Shown: positions 24,487 through 33,460 of the stretch, piece after piece | How the letters are laid out: each line of letters starts with the position of its first letter | Numbering within the stretch: the first letter of the stretch is position 1 | Assembly (NCBI RefSeq): GCF_018323985.1 | Contig: NZ_AP024590.1 | Location: 1,116,001 to 1,180,000 of the forward strand | Reading direction: 5' to 3' | Origin: Enterobacter kobei | Lineage (GTDB): Bacteria > Pseudomonadota > Gammaproteobacteria > Enterobacterales > Enterobacteriaceae | DNA length: 64,000 nt | Program-made: the position numbers and the translations under genes | Notes under the pieces: model-generated | The model's database searches: none | Told to the model about the DNA's origin: nothing | What the model saw: only the letters and a program-made list of their open reading frames with translations

Positions 24487-25848
24487 ATGAGCACAACTGA
24501 CGATTCTTTCTCTGTTACCCACGACCCGATTGATATTCAGCGACCCTCCATCAAAGAACGCTGGTGGAATATTATGGATACCTGGAAAGTCGGGATCATT
24601 CCGTTACCGCTGTTCGTGTTAGCCGGCGCGCTCATTGCGATTGACTGCATGGGCGGCAAACTGCCCAGCGATATCGTGGTGATGGTTGCCACGCTGGCTT
24701 TCTTTGGCTTTGCCTGCGGCGAGTTTGGTAAGCGCTTACCCATCGTCGGTAAGCTCGGTGCCGCCGCGATCTGCGCCACTTTCATCCCCTCGGCGATGGT
24801 CTATTACGGCCTGCTGCCGGACGTGGTAGTGGAGTCCACCACCAAATTCTATAAATCCACCAACATTCTTTATCTCTATATCTGCTGCATTATCGTCGGC
24901 AGCATCATGAGCATGAACCGTACCGTGCTGATCCAGGGCTTCCTGCGCATTTTCTTCCCGATGCTGTGCGGCGAAATCGTTGGCATGCTGGTGGGCATGG
25001 GCGTGGGCCTTGCGCTCGGTCTTGAGCCGTTCCAGATCTTCTTCTTCATTATTCTGCCGATTATGGCCGGTGGCGTCGGGGAAGGGGCGATCCCGCTGTC
25101 TATTGGTTACGCCACTTTGCTGCATATGGATCAGGGCGTGGCGCTTGGTCGCGTGCTGCCTATGGTGATGCTCGGTGGCCTGACGGCGATCATTATCTCC
25201 GGCTGCCTGAACCAGCTCGGTAAACGCTACCCGCATCTGACCGGTGAAGGCCAACTGATGCCAAACCGCGCCAATGCGGATACCTCCTCTGCGCAACCTG
25301 CGTTCTCCGGCAAGACGGACGTGACGACCATTGCCTCCGGCGCGCTGCTGGCGGTGCTGCTCTATATGCTGGGTATGCTCGGTCATAAGCTGATCGGTCT
25401 GCCAGCCCCGGTCGGCATGCTGTTTATGGCGGTGCTGGTCAAACTGTGTAACGGCGCATCTCCCCGTCTGCTGGAAGGTTCGCAGGTGGTGTACAAATTC
25501 TTCCAGACCTCAGTGACCTACCCGATCCTGTTCGCCGTCGGCGTGGCCATCACGCCGTGGCAGGAACTGGTCAATGCCTTCACCGTCAGCAACCTGCTGG
25601 TGATCGTCAGTACCGTCTCTGCGCTGGTGGCCACCGGTTTCTTCGTCGGTAAAAAGATTGGTATGCACCCGATTGATGTCGCCATCGTTTCCTGCTGCCA
25701 GAGCGGCCAGGGCGGCACCGGTGACGTGGCGATCCTCACCGCAGGCAACCGCATGAGCCTGATGCCCTTCGCGCAGATCGCTACCCGTATCGGCGGGGCA
25801 ATTAACGTCTCCATCTCGCTGCTGATTCTGGGCAACTTCCTCGTTTAA
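24487..25848 (+). CDS. citS: Citrate/sodium symporter CitS (2-HCT family)
   Basis: 453 residues, about the size of Klebsiella CitS (446), with eleven or so membrane helices. The two re-entrant loop motifs of the family are present: GGVGEGAIPLS and a second GGTGDVAILTA in CQSGQGGTGD. It imports citrate with sodium and protons at the inner membrane. The ATG follows AGAAGGGG. It is the first gene of the cit cluster, 17 bases before the FAH gene, and divergent from the CitA/CitB genes that should activate it. Confidence 0.93.
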   Translation: MSTTDDSFSVTHDPIDIQRPSIKERWWNIMDTWKVGIIPLPLFVLAGALIAIDCMGGKLPSDIVVMVATLAFFGFACGEFGKRLPIVGKLGAAAICATFIPSAMVYYGLLPDVVVESTTKFYKSTNILYLYICCIIVGSIMSMNRTVLIQGFLRIFFPMLCGEIVGMLVGMGVGLALGLEPFQIFFFIILPIMAGGVGEGAIPLSIGYATLLHMDQGVALGRVLPMVMLGGLTAIIISGCLNQLGKRYPHLTGEGQLMPNRANADTSSAQPAFSGKTDVTTIASGALLAVLLYMLGMLGHKLIGLPAPVGMLFMAVLVKLCNGASPRLLEGSQVVYKFFQTSVTYPILFAVGVAITPWQELVNAFTVSNLLVIVSTVSALVATGFFVGKKIGMHPIDVAIVSCCQSGQGGTGDVAILTAGNRMSLMPFAQIATRIGGAINVSISLLILGNFLV

Positions 25849-25865
25849 GTTTTCAGGAAAGAACA

Positions 25866-26729
25866 ATGAAACTCGCAAGCTTTATCTATCAAGGTCAACG
25901 CAGCTACGGCATCGTCAAAGCCGATGGCGTGGTGAATTTAGGTCGCCGGTTAGGGGATCGCTACCGCGACCTGAAGGCGCTGCTCCAGGGTAACGGCATG
26001 GTGGAGGCCACGCGCTTTCTCAACGATGCCGTGGATGTGCCGATGGAAGCCATCACCTTTTTACCGGTGATTGAGCAGCCGGAGAAAATTCTCTGTGTCG
26101 GCATGAACTACGCCGCGAAGCGTCAGGAGTTTGACCAGCATAACCCGGCACCGACGCTGTTTGTACGCTTTCCGGATTCGCAGACCGGCCACAATGAACC
26201 AGTGTTAAAGCCGCGCCATTCCAGTGAATTTGATTATGAAGGTGAGCTGGCGGTGATCATCGGCAAAGGCGGCGAGAATATCAGCCGTGACACTGCCCTG
26301 AGCCACGTGGCGGGTTACAGCTGCTACATGGACGGTTCGGCGCGTGACTGGCAGCACACCTGGTTTACGGCAGGTAAAAACTGGCGGCAGACCGGTGCGT
26401 TTGGCCCGTGGATGGCAACCGCCGATGAGATCCCGGACCCGCATCAGTTAGCGATCCGCACCTGGCTGAACGGACGCATGGTGCAGGAAGACAACACCAG
26501 CAGCATGATCCACAAGGTCGCGGAGTTGATCGAGTACATCAGCACCTTCACACGCCTTAGCCCGGGGGACGTGATTATTACCGGCTCCCCTGGCGGCGTG
26601 GGTAAAAAGCGTAATCCGCCGCTGTTTATGAAAGCGGGCGATCGCATTGAGGTGGAGATCGAGCATATCGGTCATCTGAGTAACGTCATCATGGAAGCGC
26701 CAGCCACCGGGCTTGCGGCAGCACACTAA
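25866..26729 (+). CDS. Fumarylacetoacetate hydrolase-family protein, candidate oxaloacetate decarboxylase
   Basis: 287 residues. Metal and active-site segments of the FAH family are visible: ILCVGMNYAAKRQEF, then EGELAVIIGK, and near the end GDVIITGSPGGVGKKRNPP. Family members cleave or decarboxylate beta-keto acids and related compounds; FAHD1-type members decarboxylate oxaloacetate. In Klebsiella the genes after citS encode the sodium-pumping oxaloacetate decarboxylase (oadGAB); none is present here and this enzyme occupies the place. Citrate lyase makes oxaloacetate, so a soluble decarboxylase giving pyruvate is a reasonable inference, not shown by sequence alone. Confidence 0.85.
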   Translation: MKLASFIYQGQRSYGIVKADGVVNLGRRLGDRYRDLKALLQGNGMVEATRFLNDAVDVPMEAITFLPVIEQPEKILCVGMNYAAKRQEFDQHNPAPTLFVRFPDSQTGHNEPVLKPRHSSEFDYEGELAVIIGKGGENISRDTALSHVAGYSCYMDGSARDWQHTWFTAGKNWRQTGAFGPWMATADEIPDPHQLAIRTWLNGRMVQEDNTSSMIHKVAELIEYISTFTRLSPGDVIITGSPGGVGKKRNPPLFMKAGDRIEVEIEHIGHLSNVIMEAPATGLAAAH

Positions 26730-26742
26730 GTAAGGCGGCGGT

Positions 26743-27768
26743 ATGCAATCGCAACCCACAATTGATTTTGGGCACACGCTGGTGGCGAAACATCCGGAAC
26801 GTATGAGCCAGATCCGCTATCTGCTGGCGGACAGCGGTCTGGGCATGGATAACGATATCACCCTGTTTGTCGAAGCCTGGTCAGGGACGCAACTGGTGGG
26901 GTGCGCCGGGCTTGCCGCCAACGTCATCAAATGTGTGGCGGTAGACGAGCGGCTACGTGGCGAAAACCTGAGCGCGCGTTTGCTGGCAGAGGTTGAACAT
27001 GCAGCCCTGGCGCGCGGTCATTTTCATCTCTTCCTCTGTACGCGTCCGTGTAATGAGGAACGGTTTGGCCGCAGTGGTTTCTGGCCGATTGCCCGCAGCG
27101 GTAACAATGCGGTGCTGATGGAGAACACGCCGCAGGGCATCGCACGGTATTGCCGCTCGCTGCGCGCACAGCGCAAGGGCGGCGGGACAACGGGGGGGAT
27201 TGTGATGAATGCTAATCCGTTCACCCTCGGGCATCGTCATCTGGTGGAGCAGGCAGCGCGACAGTGTGACTGGCTGCATCTGTTTGTGGTGCGTGAAGAT
27301 GCCTCGTTCTTTCCGTTCACCGCCCGGCTGGCAATGGTACGCGCCGGGGTGGCCCATCTGCCGAACGTCACCGTGCATGAAGGCTCAGCGTACATCATCT
27401 CCCGCGCCACCTTTCCGGCCTACTTCCTGAAGGAGAGCGGCAAAGTGCAGCAGGCGTGGAGTGAAATCGACGTGCTGATTTTTCGCGACTATATCGCGCC
27501 CGCGCTCGGTATCACTCACCGCTTTATTGGCTCGGAGCCGTTCTGCGATATCACCCGCCAGTACAACCAGACGCTGCATGAGTTGCTCGCCTCACATATT
27601 GAGGTGGTGGAAATGCCGCGCCTTAAGGCCACGGGGAGCGCCATTTCGGCGTCGGAAGTGCGCCGTTTACTTAAAACAGAGCAGTTTTCCCGGATCCGGG
27701 ACATTGTCCCGGACTCCACCTTCGCGCATCTCGAAACGCACTATCGTGCGCGTGCTGAAGTTGCATAA
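26743..27768 (+). CDS. citC: [Citrate (pro-3S)-lyase] ligase CitC
   Basis: 341 residues. An N-terminal GNAT-like region (about 20-130) precedes a nucleotidyltransferase domain with the segment NANPFTLGHRHLVEQAA, containing the (H/T)xGH motif, and ATGSAISASEVRRLL near the end. The enzyme acetylates the thiol of the citrate lyase prosthetic group using ATP and acetate, switching the lyase on. It is preceded by the FAH gene (13 bases) and followed by citD (16 bases). Confidence 0.94.
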   Translation: MQSQPTIDFGHTLVAKHPERMSQIRYLLADSGLGMDNDITLFVEAWSGTQLVGCAGLAANVIKCVAVDERLRGENLSARLLAEVEHAALARGHFHLFLCTRPCNEERFGRSGFWPIARSGNNAVLMENTPQGIARYCRSLRAQRKGGGTTGGIVMNANPFTLGHRHLVEQAARQCDWLHLFVVREDASFFPFTARLAMVRAGVAHLPNVTVHEGSAYIISRATFPAYFLKESGKVQQAWSEIDVLIFRDYIAPALGITHRFIGSEPFCDITRQYNQTLHELLASHIEVVEMPRLKATGSAISASEVRRLLKTEQFSRIRDIVPDSTFAHLETHYRARAEVA

Positions 27769-27784
27769 CGATCAGGAATTTATC

Positions 27785-28078
27785 ATGAAAATTGTAAGGG
27801 AGGCGCTGGCCGGTACCCAGGAGTCCAGTGACCTGATGGTGAAAATCGCCCCCGCCGACGGCGAGCTGGAGATAGTCATCCACAGTGAAGTGATCAAGCA
27901 GTTTGGCGAGCAGATCCGCCAGGTGGTGGACGACACATTACGCGCCATGAACGTGCGGCAGGGATTAATCATGATCGAAGACAAAGGGGCGCTGGACTGT
28001 GTGATCCGCGCCCGCCTGCAAAGCGCGCTCCTGCGTGCCGCTGATGAACAGGCCATGCACTGGGAGGCGCTGAAATGA
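27785..28078 (+). CDS. citD: Citrate lyase acyl carrier protein CitD (gamma)
   Basis: 97 residues. Ser14 in AGTQESSDLMV is the known attachment site for the phosphoribosyl-dephospho-CoA group. The ATG at 27785 fits the family start; an upstream extension in this frame runs antiparallel to nothing known and overlaps citC. Its stop overlaps the citE start (ATGA). Confidence 0.94.
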   Translation: MKIVREALAGTQESSDLMVKIAPADGELEIVIHSEVIKQFGEQIRQVVDDTLRAMNVRQGLIMIEDKGALDCVIRARLQSALLRAADEQAMHWEALK

Positions 28079-28950
28079 GCAAACTCCGTCGCAGTATGCT
28101 GTTCCTGCCGGGCGCGAACGCCGCCATGCTCTCCACCGCGTTTATCTATCGCCCCGATTCCATCATGTTTGACCTGGAAGACGCGGTTGCCCTGCGCGAG
28201 AAAGACACCGCCCGTTTGCTGGTGTTCCACGCCTTGCAGCATCCGATGTATCAGGATATCGAAACCGTAGTACGCATTAACCCGCTGAGCACACCCTTTG
28301 GGTTGCTGGATCTGGAAGCCGCGGTACGCGCCGGGGTTGACGTGATCCGACTGCCAAAAACCGATACCCCGGATGACATCGACGAACTGGAAGGGCATCT
28401 GGCGCGCATCGAGCGCGAGTGCGGTCGCGAGCCGGGTTCCACCCGCGTAATGGCGGCGATTGAATCAGCGATTGGCGTGATTAACGCCGTGGCCATTGCC
28501 CGCAGTTCCCCGCGCTTAATCGGTATCGCGCTGGCCGCCTTTGACTATGTGATGGATATGCAGACCGAACGCGGCGACGGCACCGAACTGTTTTATGCCC
28601 GCTGCGCCGTGCTCCATGCCGCCCGCGCCGCAGGCATCGACGCCTTTGATGTGGTGTGGTCAGACGTCAACGACGAAGCCGGCTTTCTGCGCGAGGTTGA
28701 TGTGATCCGCAAGATGGGCTTTAACGGCAAATCGCTGATCAACCCGCGTCAGATCGATCTGCTCCATAACGCCTATGCACCAACCCCGCAGGAAGTGGAT
28801 CACGCCAGACGGGTGATCGACGCGGCAGAAGAGGGCGAACGTAATGGCCTGGGCGTGGTGTCGCTCAACGGCAAAATGGTTGACGCACCGATTATTCACC
28901 ACGCGCAGGTCGTGCTGGAACGCGCGGCGGCCTCCGGCGTGCGCCGTTAA
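28075..28950 (+). CDS. citE: Citrate lyase beta subunit CitE
   Basis: 291 residues of the HpcH/HpaI aldolase superfamily: N-terminal RSMLFLPGANAAML, then DLEDAV for magnesium binding, RINP substrate residues (VVRINPLSTP), and the late KSLINPRQI. It cleaves citryl-ACP to oxaloacetate and acetyl-ACP. It starts within the citD stop and is followed 10 bases later by citF. Confidence 0.95.
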   Translation: MSKLRRSMLFLPGANAAMLSTAFIYRPDSIMFDLEDAVALREKDTARLLVFHALQHPMYQDIETVVRINPLSTPFGLLDLEAAVRAGVDVIRLPKTDTPDDIDELEGHLARIERECGREPGSTRVMAAIESAIGVINAVAIARSSPRLIGIALAAFDYVMDMQTERGDGTELFYARCAVLHAARAAGIDAFDVVWSDVNDEAGFLREVDVIRKMGFNGKSLINPRQIDLLHNAYAPTPQEVDHARRVIDAAEEGERNGLGVVSLNGKMVDAPIIHHAQVVLERAAASGVRR

Positions 28951-28960
28951 GGATGAAATA

Positions 28961-30478
28961 ATGAATCAGACAGAACTGCTCCACGTAAATTTTCCTCATC
29001 TGCGGGACCTGAAACCCTTTGATACGGCCCACAGCATGACGCCGTGGCTGGCGGACAGCGATGCTAAGCACCACCGCAAACTGTGCGCTTCCCTCGAAGA
29101 GGCAGTAATACGCAGCGGCTTACAAGACGGCATGACCATCTCTTTCCATCACGCGTTTCGTGAAGGCGATCGGGTGATCAACACCGTCGTGGCCCTGCTG
29201 GCCCGCATGGGTTTTAAAAACCTGACGCTGGCCTCCAGCTCGCTGATGACCTGTAACGATGCGCTAATCGAACATATTCAACGTGGCGTTATCACCCGCA
29301 TTTACACCTCGGGCATGCGCGGTAAGCTGGCGGAGGCCATCTCTCACGGACTGATGGACGAGCCGGTGCAAATTCACTCCCACGGCGGGCGTGTCAAACT
29401 CTTGCAGGATGGCGAACTGAAGATCGACGTGGCCTTTCTTGGCGTGCCGTGCAGCGATGAATTTGGTAATGCCAACGGCACGCACGGCAAATCCTGCTGC
29501 GGTTCGTTGGGTTATGCGATGGTGGATGCGCACTTCGCCCGCACCGTGGTACTGCTGACCGAAGAGCTGGTGCCATTCCCCAATATGCCCGCCAGCCTGG
29601 TGCAGGATCAGGTGGATTACATCGTGCAGGTGCCGAGCGTGGGCGATCCGGCGAAAATCAGCGTCGGCGCAGCGCGCGTCACCAGCAATCCGCGCGAACT
29701 GATGATCGCCCGGTACGCGGCAGAGGTAATTGAGCACTCGGGTTATTTCAGAACGGGCTTCTCGATGCAGACCGGCTCTGGCGCGGCGGCTACCGCCTGC
29801 ACTCGCTTTATGGAAGAGAAGATGGAGCGCAGCGGCGTGAAGGCACGTTTTGCGCTGGGGGGCATCACCGGCAGCCTGGTGGATCTGCACGAAAAAGGGC
29901 TGATTGAAACGCTGCTCGATACCCAATGTTTTGACGGCCAGGCCGCCGCCTCGCTGGCACGCAACCCGAATCACGTGGAGATCTCCACCAACGTCTACGC
30001 CAACCCCGGCAGCAAAGCCGCATGCTGTGATCAGCTCGACGTGGTGATCCTCAGCGCGCTGGAAATCGACGTCGATTTTAACGTTAACGTGATCACCGGT
30101 TCCGACGGGGTGATGCGCGGCGCGTCCGGCGGGCACTGTGATGTCGCCGCCGCGGCTAATCTGACCATTGTGGTGGCCCCTCTGCTGCGCAGCCGCATCC
30201 CGACGGTGGTGAAACGGGTGACCACGCGCCTGACGCCGGGGGAGAGCATTGACGTGCTGGTGACCGATCACGGCATTGCGGTTAACCCGGCCCGCCCGGA
30301 GATCCGCGCGCGGCTAACAGATGCCGGGCTAAAGATTGTCGATATCCACGCGCTTTTTGAGCGGGCCATCTCACTGACTGGCGTACCAAAACCGATTGAA
30401 TTTACCGATAAAATTGTTGGTGTGATCCGCTACCGTGACGGCAGCGTGATCGACACCGTGCGCCAGGTGAAGGAGTAA
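28961..30478 (+). CDS. citF: Citrate lyase alpha subunit CitF
   Basis: 505 residues from the ATG at 28961; the frame is open further upstream but that part overlaps citE. It shows CoA-transferase family features (SFHHAFREGDRVINTV, GMRGKLAEAISHGLM, SGGHCDVAAAANL). It exchanges acetyl-ACP and citrate to form citryl-ACP. GGATGAAATA precedes the start. Confidence 0.95.
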   Translation: MNQTELLHVNFPHLRDLKPFDTAHSMTPWLADSDAKHHRKLCASLEEAVIRSGLQDGMTISFHHAFREGDRVINTVVALLARMGFKNLTLASSSLMTCNDALIEHIQRGVITRIYTSGMRGKLAEAISHGLMDEPVQIHSHGGRVKLLQDGELKIDVAFLGVPCSDEFGNANGTHGKSCCGSLGYAMVDAHFARTVVLLTEELVPFPNMPASLVQDQVDYIVQVPSVGDPAKISVGAARVTSNPRELMIARYAAEVIEHSGYFRTGFSMQTGSGAAATACTRFMEEKMERSGVKARFALGGITGSLVDLHEKGLIETLLDTQCFDGQAAASLARNPNHVEISTNVYANPGSKAACCDQLDVVILSALEIDVDFNVNVITGSDGVMRGASGGHCDVAAAANLTIVVAPLLRSRIPTVVKRVTTRLTPGESIDVLVTDHGIAVNPARPEIRARLTDAGLKIVDIHALFERAISLTGVPKPIEFTDKIVGVIRYRDGSVIDTVRQVKE

Positions 30479-30480
30479 CC

Positions 30481-31020
30481 ATGACCATTGCGACACCCGT
30501 GCGGACGGGTGTCAGCCTGGAGACGCTGCTGGCGGCGAAAGAGCGCCGCGCAGCACGCCAGGCTGACTGGCTGACGCACTATCAACAACCGGTAATTTCT
30601 CTCACCCTGGTGACGCCGGGAGCCATCAAAGACAGCCTGCGTTACCGCAATACCATGGGCGTGGCGTTACAGATGTGCGATCAACTGCTGTGGGAACACC
30701 GCTGGCAGGTACTGGATCGCCAGGTACTCTGGCTCCCGACCGGACCCGAAGCGCTGTGGTGCGTGGCGCATCATGCCGCTGAGATCAAAGCCCATTGTGC
30801 TGAGCTGGAACACACCCATCCACTTGGCCGATTATGGGATCTGGATGTGATCTCTTTGCAACACGGCCACGTCGGTCGTCAGTCTCTCGGGGCGCAACAG
30901 CGCCGCTGCCTGATTTGCGACGCGCCAGCGCATGCCTGTTCCCGTTCACGACATCATCCTGTTGAACAGGTGGTGGCTCGCGTGGAGAAGATGATTGATG
31001 ACTGGTTTGCCCGCGACTAA
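30481..31020 (+). CDS. citX: CitX, holo-citrate lyase synthase
   Basis: 179 residues, the expected length. It has the nucleotidyltransferase-like segment LGRLWDLDVI and the Cys-containing RRCLICDAPAHACSR motif. It attaches the triphosphoribosyl-dephospho-CoA made by CitG to Ser14 of CitD. It starts two bases after the citF stop and overlaps citG by 23 bases. Confidence 0.94.
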   Translation: MTIATPVRTGVSLETLLAAKERRAARQADWLTHYQQPVISLTLVTPGAIKDSLRYRNTMGVALQMCDQLLWEHRWQVLDRQVLWLPTGPEALWCVAHHAAEIKAHCAELEHTHPLGRLWDLDVISLQHGHVGRQSLGAQQRRCLICDAPAHACSRSRHHPVEQVVARVEKMIDDWFARD

Positions 31021-31804
31021 ACCGCGTAAGGCGGATGTGCCGGAGCTTGCGACAGAAGCGCTGTGGCAGGAGCTGGAGCTGACGCCAAAGCCAGGGCTGG
31101 TGGATAAGCTTAGCAACGGCGCGCATCGCGACATGGATCACGCGCTGTTTGCCCGCAGTATCACCGCGATTACGCCGTGGTTTCCGCGTTTCGCTGAGCT
31201 GGGTAACACCCATGCGGATAAACCTGCCGCTGAGCAACTGCGCGTGATCCGCCCGATGGGTATCGCCTGTGAGCAGGCGATGTATGCCGCAACGGGCGGC
31301 GTGAACACGCACAAAGGCGGTATATTTGCCCTCGGCCTGCTTTGTTTCGCCGCCGGGCGTGTGGCAACGGTATCGTCGGAACGTCTTTGCAATGAAGTCA
31401 GTCATATCACGCACGGGCTGGTGGCGCGTGAGCTGGCAGGGCGCAGCGGCCAGGCGACCGCAGGCGAGCGCCAGTATCAGCACTATGGGTTAACCGGCGC
31501 ACGCGGCGAGGCGGAAAGCGGCTTTGCCACGGTGCGTAAGGCGCTTTCGACATGGAACGGTCAACAGCTTCACGACCTGCTGCTACGCCTGATGGCGATA
31601 AATCCGGACAGCAATCTTGTCGCGCGCGGCGGTATCGATGGGCTGGGCTATGTGCAGGATTATGCGCGGAGATTACTGGCTACCGGCTGGGATCATCATG
31701 CGCTGGTGACGATGGACCGGGCACTGATCGACAGGAACTTAAGCCCCGGCGGCAGCGCGGATTTGCTGTCGGTAGGGTGGGTGTTAGCGGGGTGTGGTTT
31801 GTGA
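30998..31804 (+). CDS. citG: CitG, triphosphoribosyl-dephospho-CoA synthase
   Basis: 268 residues from the ATG at 30998; a TTG just before it is less likely. Family segments are TPKPGLVDKLSNGAHRDMDHALF, GGVNTHKGGIFALGLL and the C-terminal RNLSPGGSADLL. It joins ATP and dephospho-CoA to make the prosthetic group precursor used by CitX. It is the last gene of the cit operon; no clear terminator was found in the 108 bases that follow. Confidence 0.94.
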   Translation: MTGLPATKPRKADVPELATEALWQELELTPKPGLVDKLSNGAHRDMDHALFARSITAITPWFPRFAELGNTHADKPAAEQLRVIRPMGIACEQAMYAATGGVNTHKGGIFALGLLCFAAGRVATVSSERLCNEVSHITHGLVARELAGRSGQATAGERQYQHYGLTGARGEAESGFATVRKALSTWNGQQLHDLLLRLMAINPDSNLVARGGIDGLGYVQDYARRLLATGWDHHALVTMDRALIDRNLSPGGSADLLSVGWVLAGCGL

Positions 31805-31912
31805 GCGGGTATGATGTGAACGTATCGGCATCAGCGCTTCTCCGCTTCCTTTGACGTGCCGAATACGTTAGCGTCATGGCAACAATTTCATAGGGTCAAC
31901 GATGGAGAAGCG

Positions 31913-32245
31913 ATGAAGAACAGGATCGTCGAAATACTGCAATACACCCTGAAAAAAGGCACGGGTGACGCGTTTCATCAGGTCATGCGTGACGTCAGTG
32001 TGCCGCTCCATGCCCGGAATGGTATTGATATCGTTGCCTATGGCAACTCGCTGCACGATGCGGACAGCTATTACCTCATCCGTGCTTTTGAGAGCGAAGA
32101 ACAAATGAAAAGCACCCTTGACGATTTCTACGCAAGTGAAGGCTGGCGAAGTGGTCCACGAGAAGACATCATTCAGAGAATCGAGACCAGCCTGAAATCG
32201 GTTTTGACGCTTTCCGGCAGTGCGGTGGAGGGGCTGAGGGGGTAA
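31913..32245 (+). CDS. NIPSNAP/ABM-like ferredoxin-fold protein
   Basis: 110 residues from the ATG at 31913 with GGAGAAGCG upstream. It begins with a beta strand and YTLKKGTGDAF typical of NIPSNAP or antibiotic-biosynthesis-monooxygenase-like dimeric alpha-beta barrel proteins, then YLIRAFES. Such proteins are small cytosolic enzymes or unknowns. It stands apart from the cit operon by 108 bases and is adjacent to the island boundary. Confidence 0.7.
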   Translation: MKNRIVEILQYTLKKGTGDAFHQVMRDVSVPLHARNGIDIVAYGNSLHDADSYYLIRAFESEEQMKSTLDDFYASEGWRSGPREDIIQRIETSLKSVLTLSGSAVEGLRG

Positions 32246-32344
32246 TGGAATTAGCGAAGGTGGGGATTTACACGTCAAAAACGATGTAGCTTTTTGAGGT
32301 GCCTGACAAGGTTCTTCAGACTTCGCGGTACACATTGCAGATAC

Positions 32345-32379
32345 AAAAAAGCCCGCCAGGTTTTCACCTTACGGGCTTT
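32345..32379 (-). terminator. Terminator left of the tmRNA remnant
   Basis: On the minus strand CGTAAGG... forms a stem with AAAGCCCG (32348-32355) pairing CGGGCTTT (32372-32379), an inner AGGT/ACCT pair, and six T (32345-32350). It sits 47 bases beyond the tmRNA 3'-end repeat, an arrangement like that of ssrA and its own terminator. Confidence 0.75.
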
Positions 32380-32425
32380 CAGGACTTCATCTCAGGCTCT
32401 GGTGACAATCGACAAAGAATTTTGG

Positions 32426-32451
32426 GCTGGCGGGAGTTGAACCCGTGTCCG
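32426..32451 (-). repeat. Attachment-site remnant: duplicated tmRNA 3' end
   Basis: A 26-base segment, GCTGGCGGGAGTTGAACCCG then TGTCCG, matches the tmRNA gene at 35818-35843 with one change, in the same orientation. Integration at the 3' end of ssrA duplicates exactly this T-arm segment, so this is the outer boundary of an inserted element. Confidence 0.85.
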
Positions 32452-32469
32452 TTTTTCTTTAAGCGGCTG

Positions 32470-33092
32470 AAATATACGTCGTGCTCGAACGAACGGTGCG
32501 GGAGCTGCGCGGCGAGTCCTGTCTGGAATTGGAAGAGTTTGCACCAGCGAAGCAGGAGATTGTCTGCTCCAGATCGTTTGGTGAGCGGATCACAGGGTAC
32601 GACGAAATGCGCCAGGCGATCTGCTCGTATGCGGCCCGGGCAGCGGAAAAGCTGCGCAGTGAACGCCAGTACTGCCGGTATATTTCCGTATTCGTGAAAA
32701 CGTCGCCATTTGCATTGAACGAGCCTTACTACGGCAATAACGTCGGCACGAAACTACTGACACCGACACAGGACACCCGTGACATTATCGCGGTGGCTAC
32801 GCGCTGCCTGGATGCCATATGGCGCGATGGCCACCGGTACCAGAAAGCGGGGATCATGCTGGGCGATTTTTTCAGCCAGGGTGTGGCGCAACTTAACCTG
32901 TTTGATGACAACGCGCCGCGGGCCGACAGCGACGCGCTGATGACGCTGATGGACAGGCTCAACAAACAGGGCAGGGGGACGCTGTATTTTGCCGGACAGG
33001 GCGTCCAGCCAGCATGGCAGATGAAGAGAGAAATGCTGTCTCCATGCTATACGACGAGGTGGTCGGATTTACCCATTGTGCGAGCATGTTAA
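32470..33092 (+). pseudogene. umuC: umuC fragment (C-terminal half of DNA polymerase V subunit)
   Basis: About 205 codons align with UmuC from near residue 220 to the end: LERTVRELRGESCLELEEFAP, SFGERIT, KTSPFALNEPYYGN, HRYQKAGIMLGDFFSQGVAQLNLFDDNAPR, then YTTRWSDL. The N-terminal half with the catalytic palm is missing: similarity begins right after the attachment repeat and an in-frame stop at 32460. The last residues differ from normal UmuC. umuDC-like genes are common at prophage and island ends, so this is a leftover of an earlier element. Confidence 0.88.
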
Positions 33093-33460
33093 TCTTATAC
33101 AGTGAAACGACTGTATCTTAATTTTATTTGTATTGCTTTAAATAAGTCAGGTCTGCCTCTGCTTTCAGCGGAGAGCAGACGCTTGCATTATAGTTATACC
33201 GTTAAATAATAAATCATCAATTGCTTATTGCAGTCATGACACACATTTTTTGGATTAAGTAATAATGTAAGTCAATGGTAAATAGTGGGTTTTTAATTTT
33301 TTATTATTTGCGTGGTGGTTTTTCTGAAGGGTTGTAAATTAAAGATAATGTTACAGCTCTATTGCAAAAAGTTTCTTGCACAGTGTATCATTGAGACTGG
33401 TTTTTTTATCGTTAAGTGTATGTAATCGCTGACGTTATATCAAAAAAAGAGATCGACTTC
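33093..33460. other. AT-rich spacer between umuC fragment and protease-like gene
   Basis: About 370 bases, much more A/T-rich than the genome around it. A hairpin with stem GTCTGC/GCAGAC spans 33151-33180. It must include the promoter of the next gene. No gene seen. Confidence 0.45.

Noticed and set aside
32299..32697. 132-codon plus-strand frame across the attachment remnant
   Set aside because: It crosses a terminator and the tmRNA repeat and then reads umuC out of frame.
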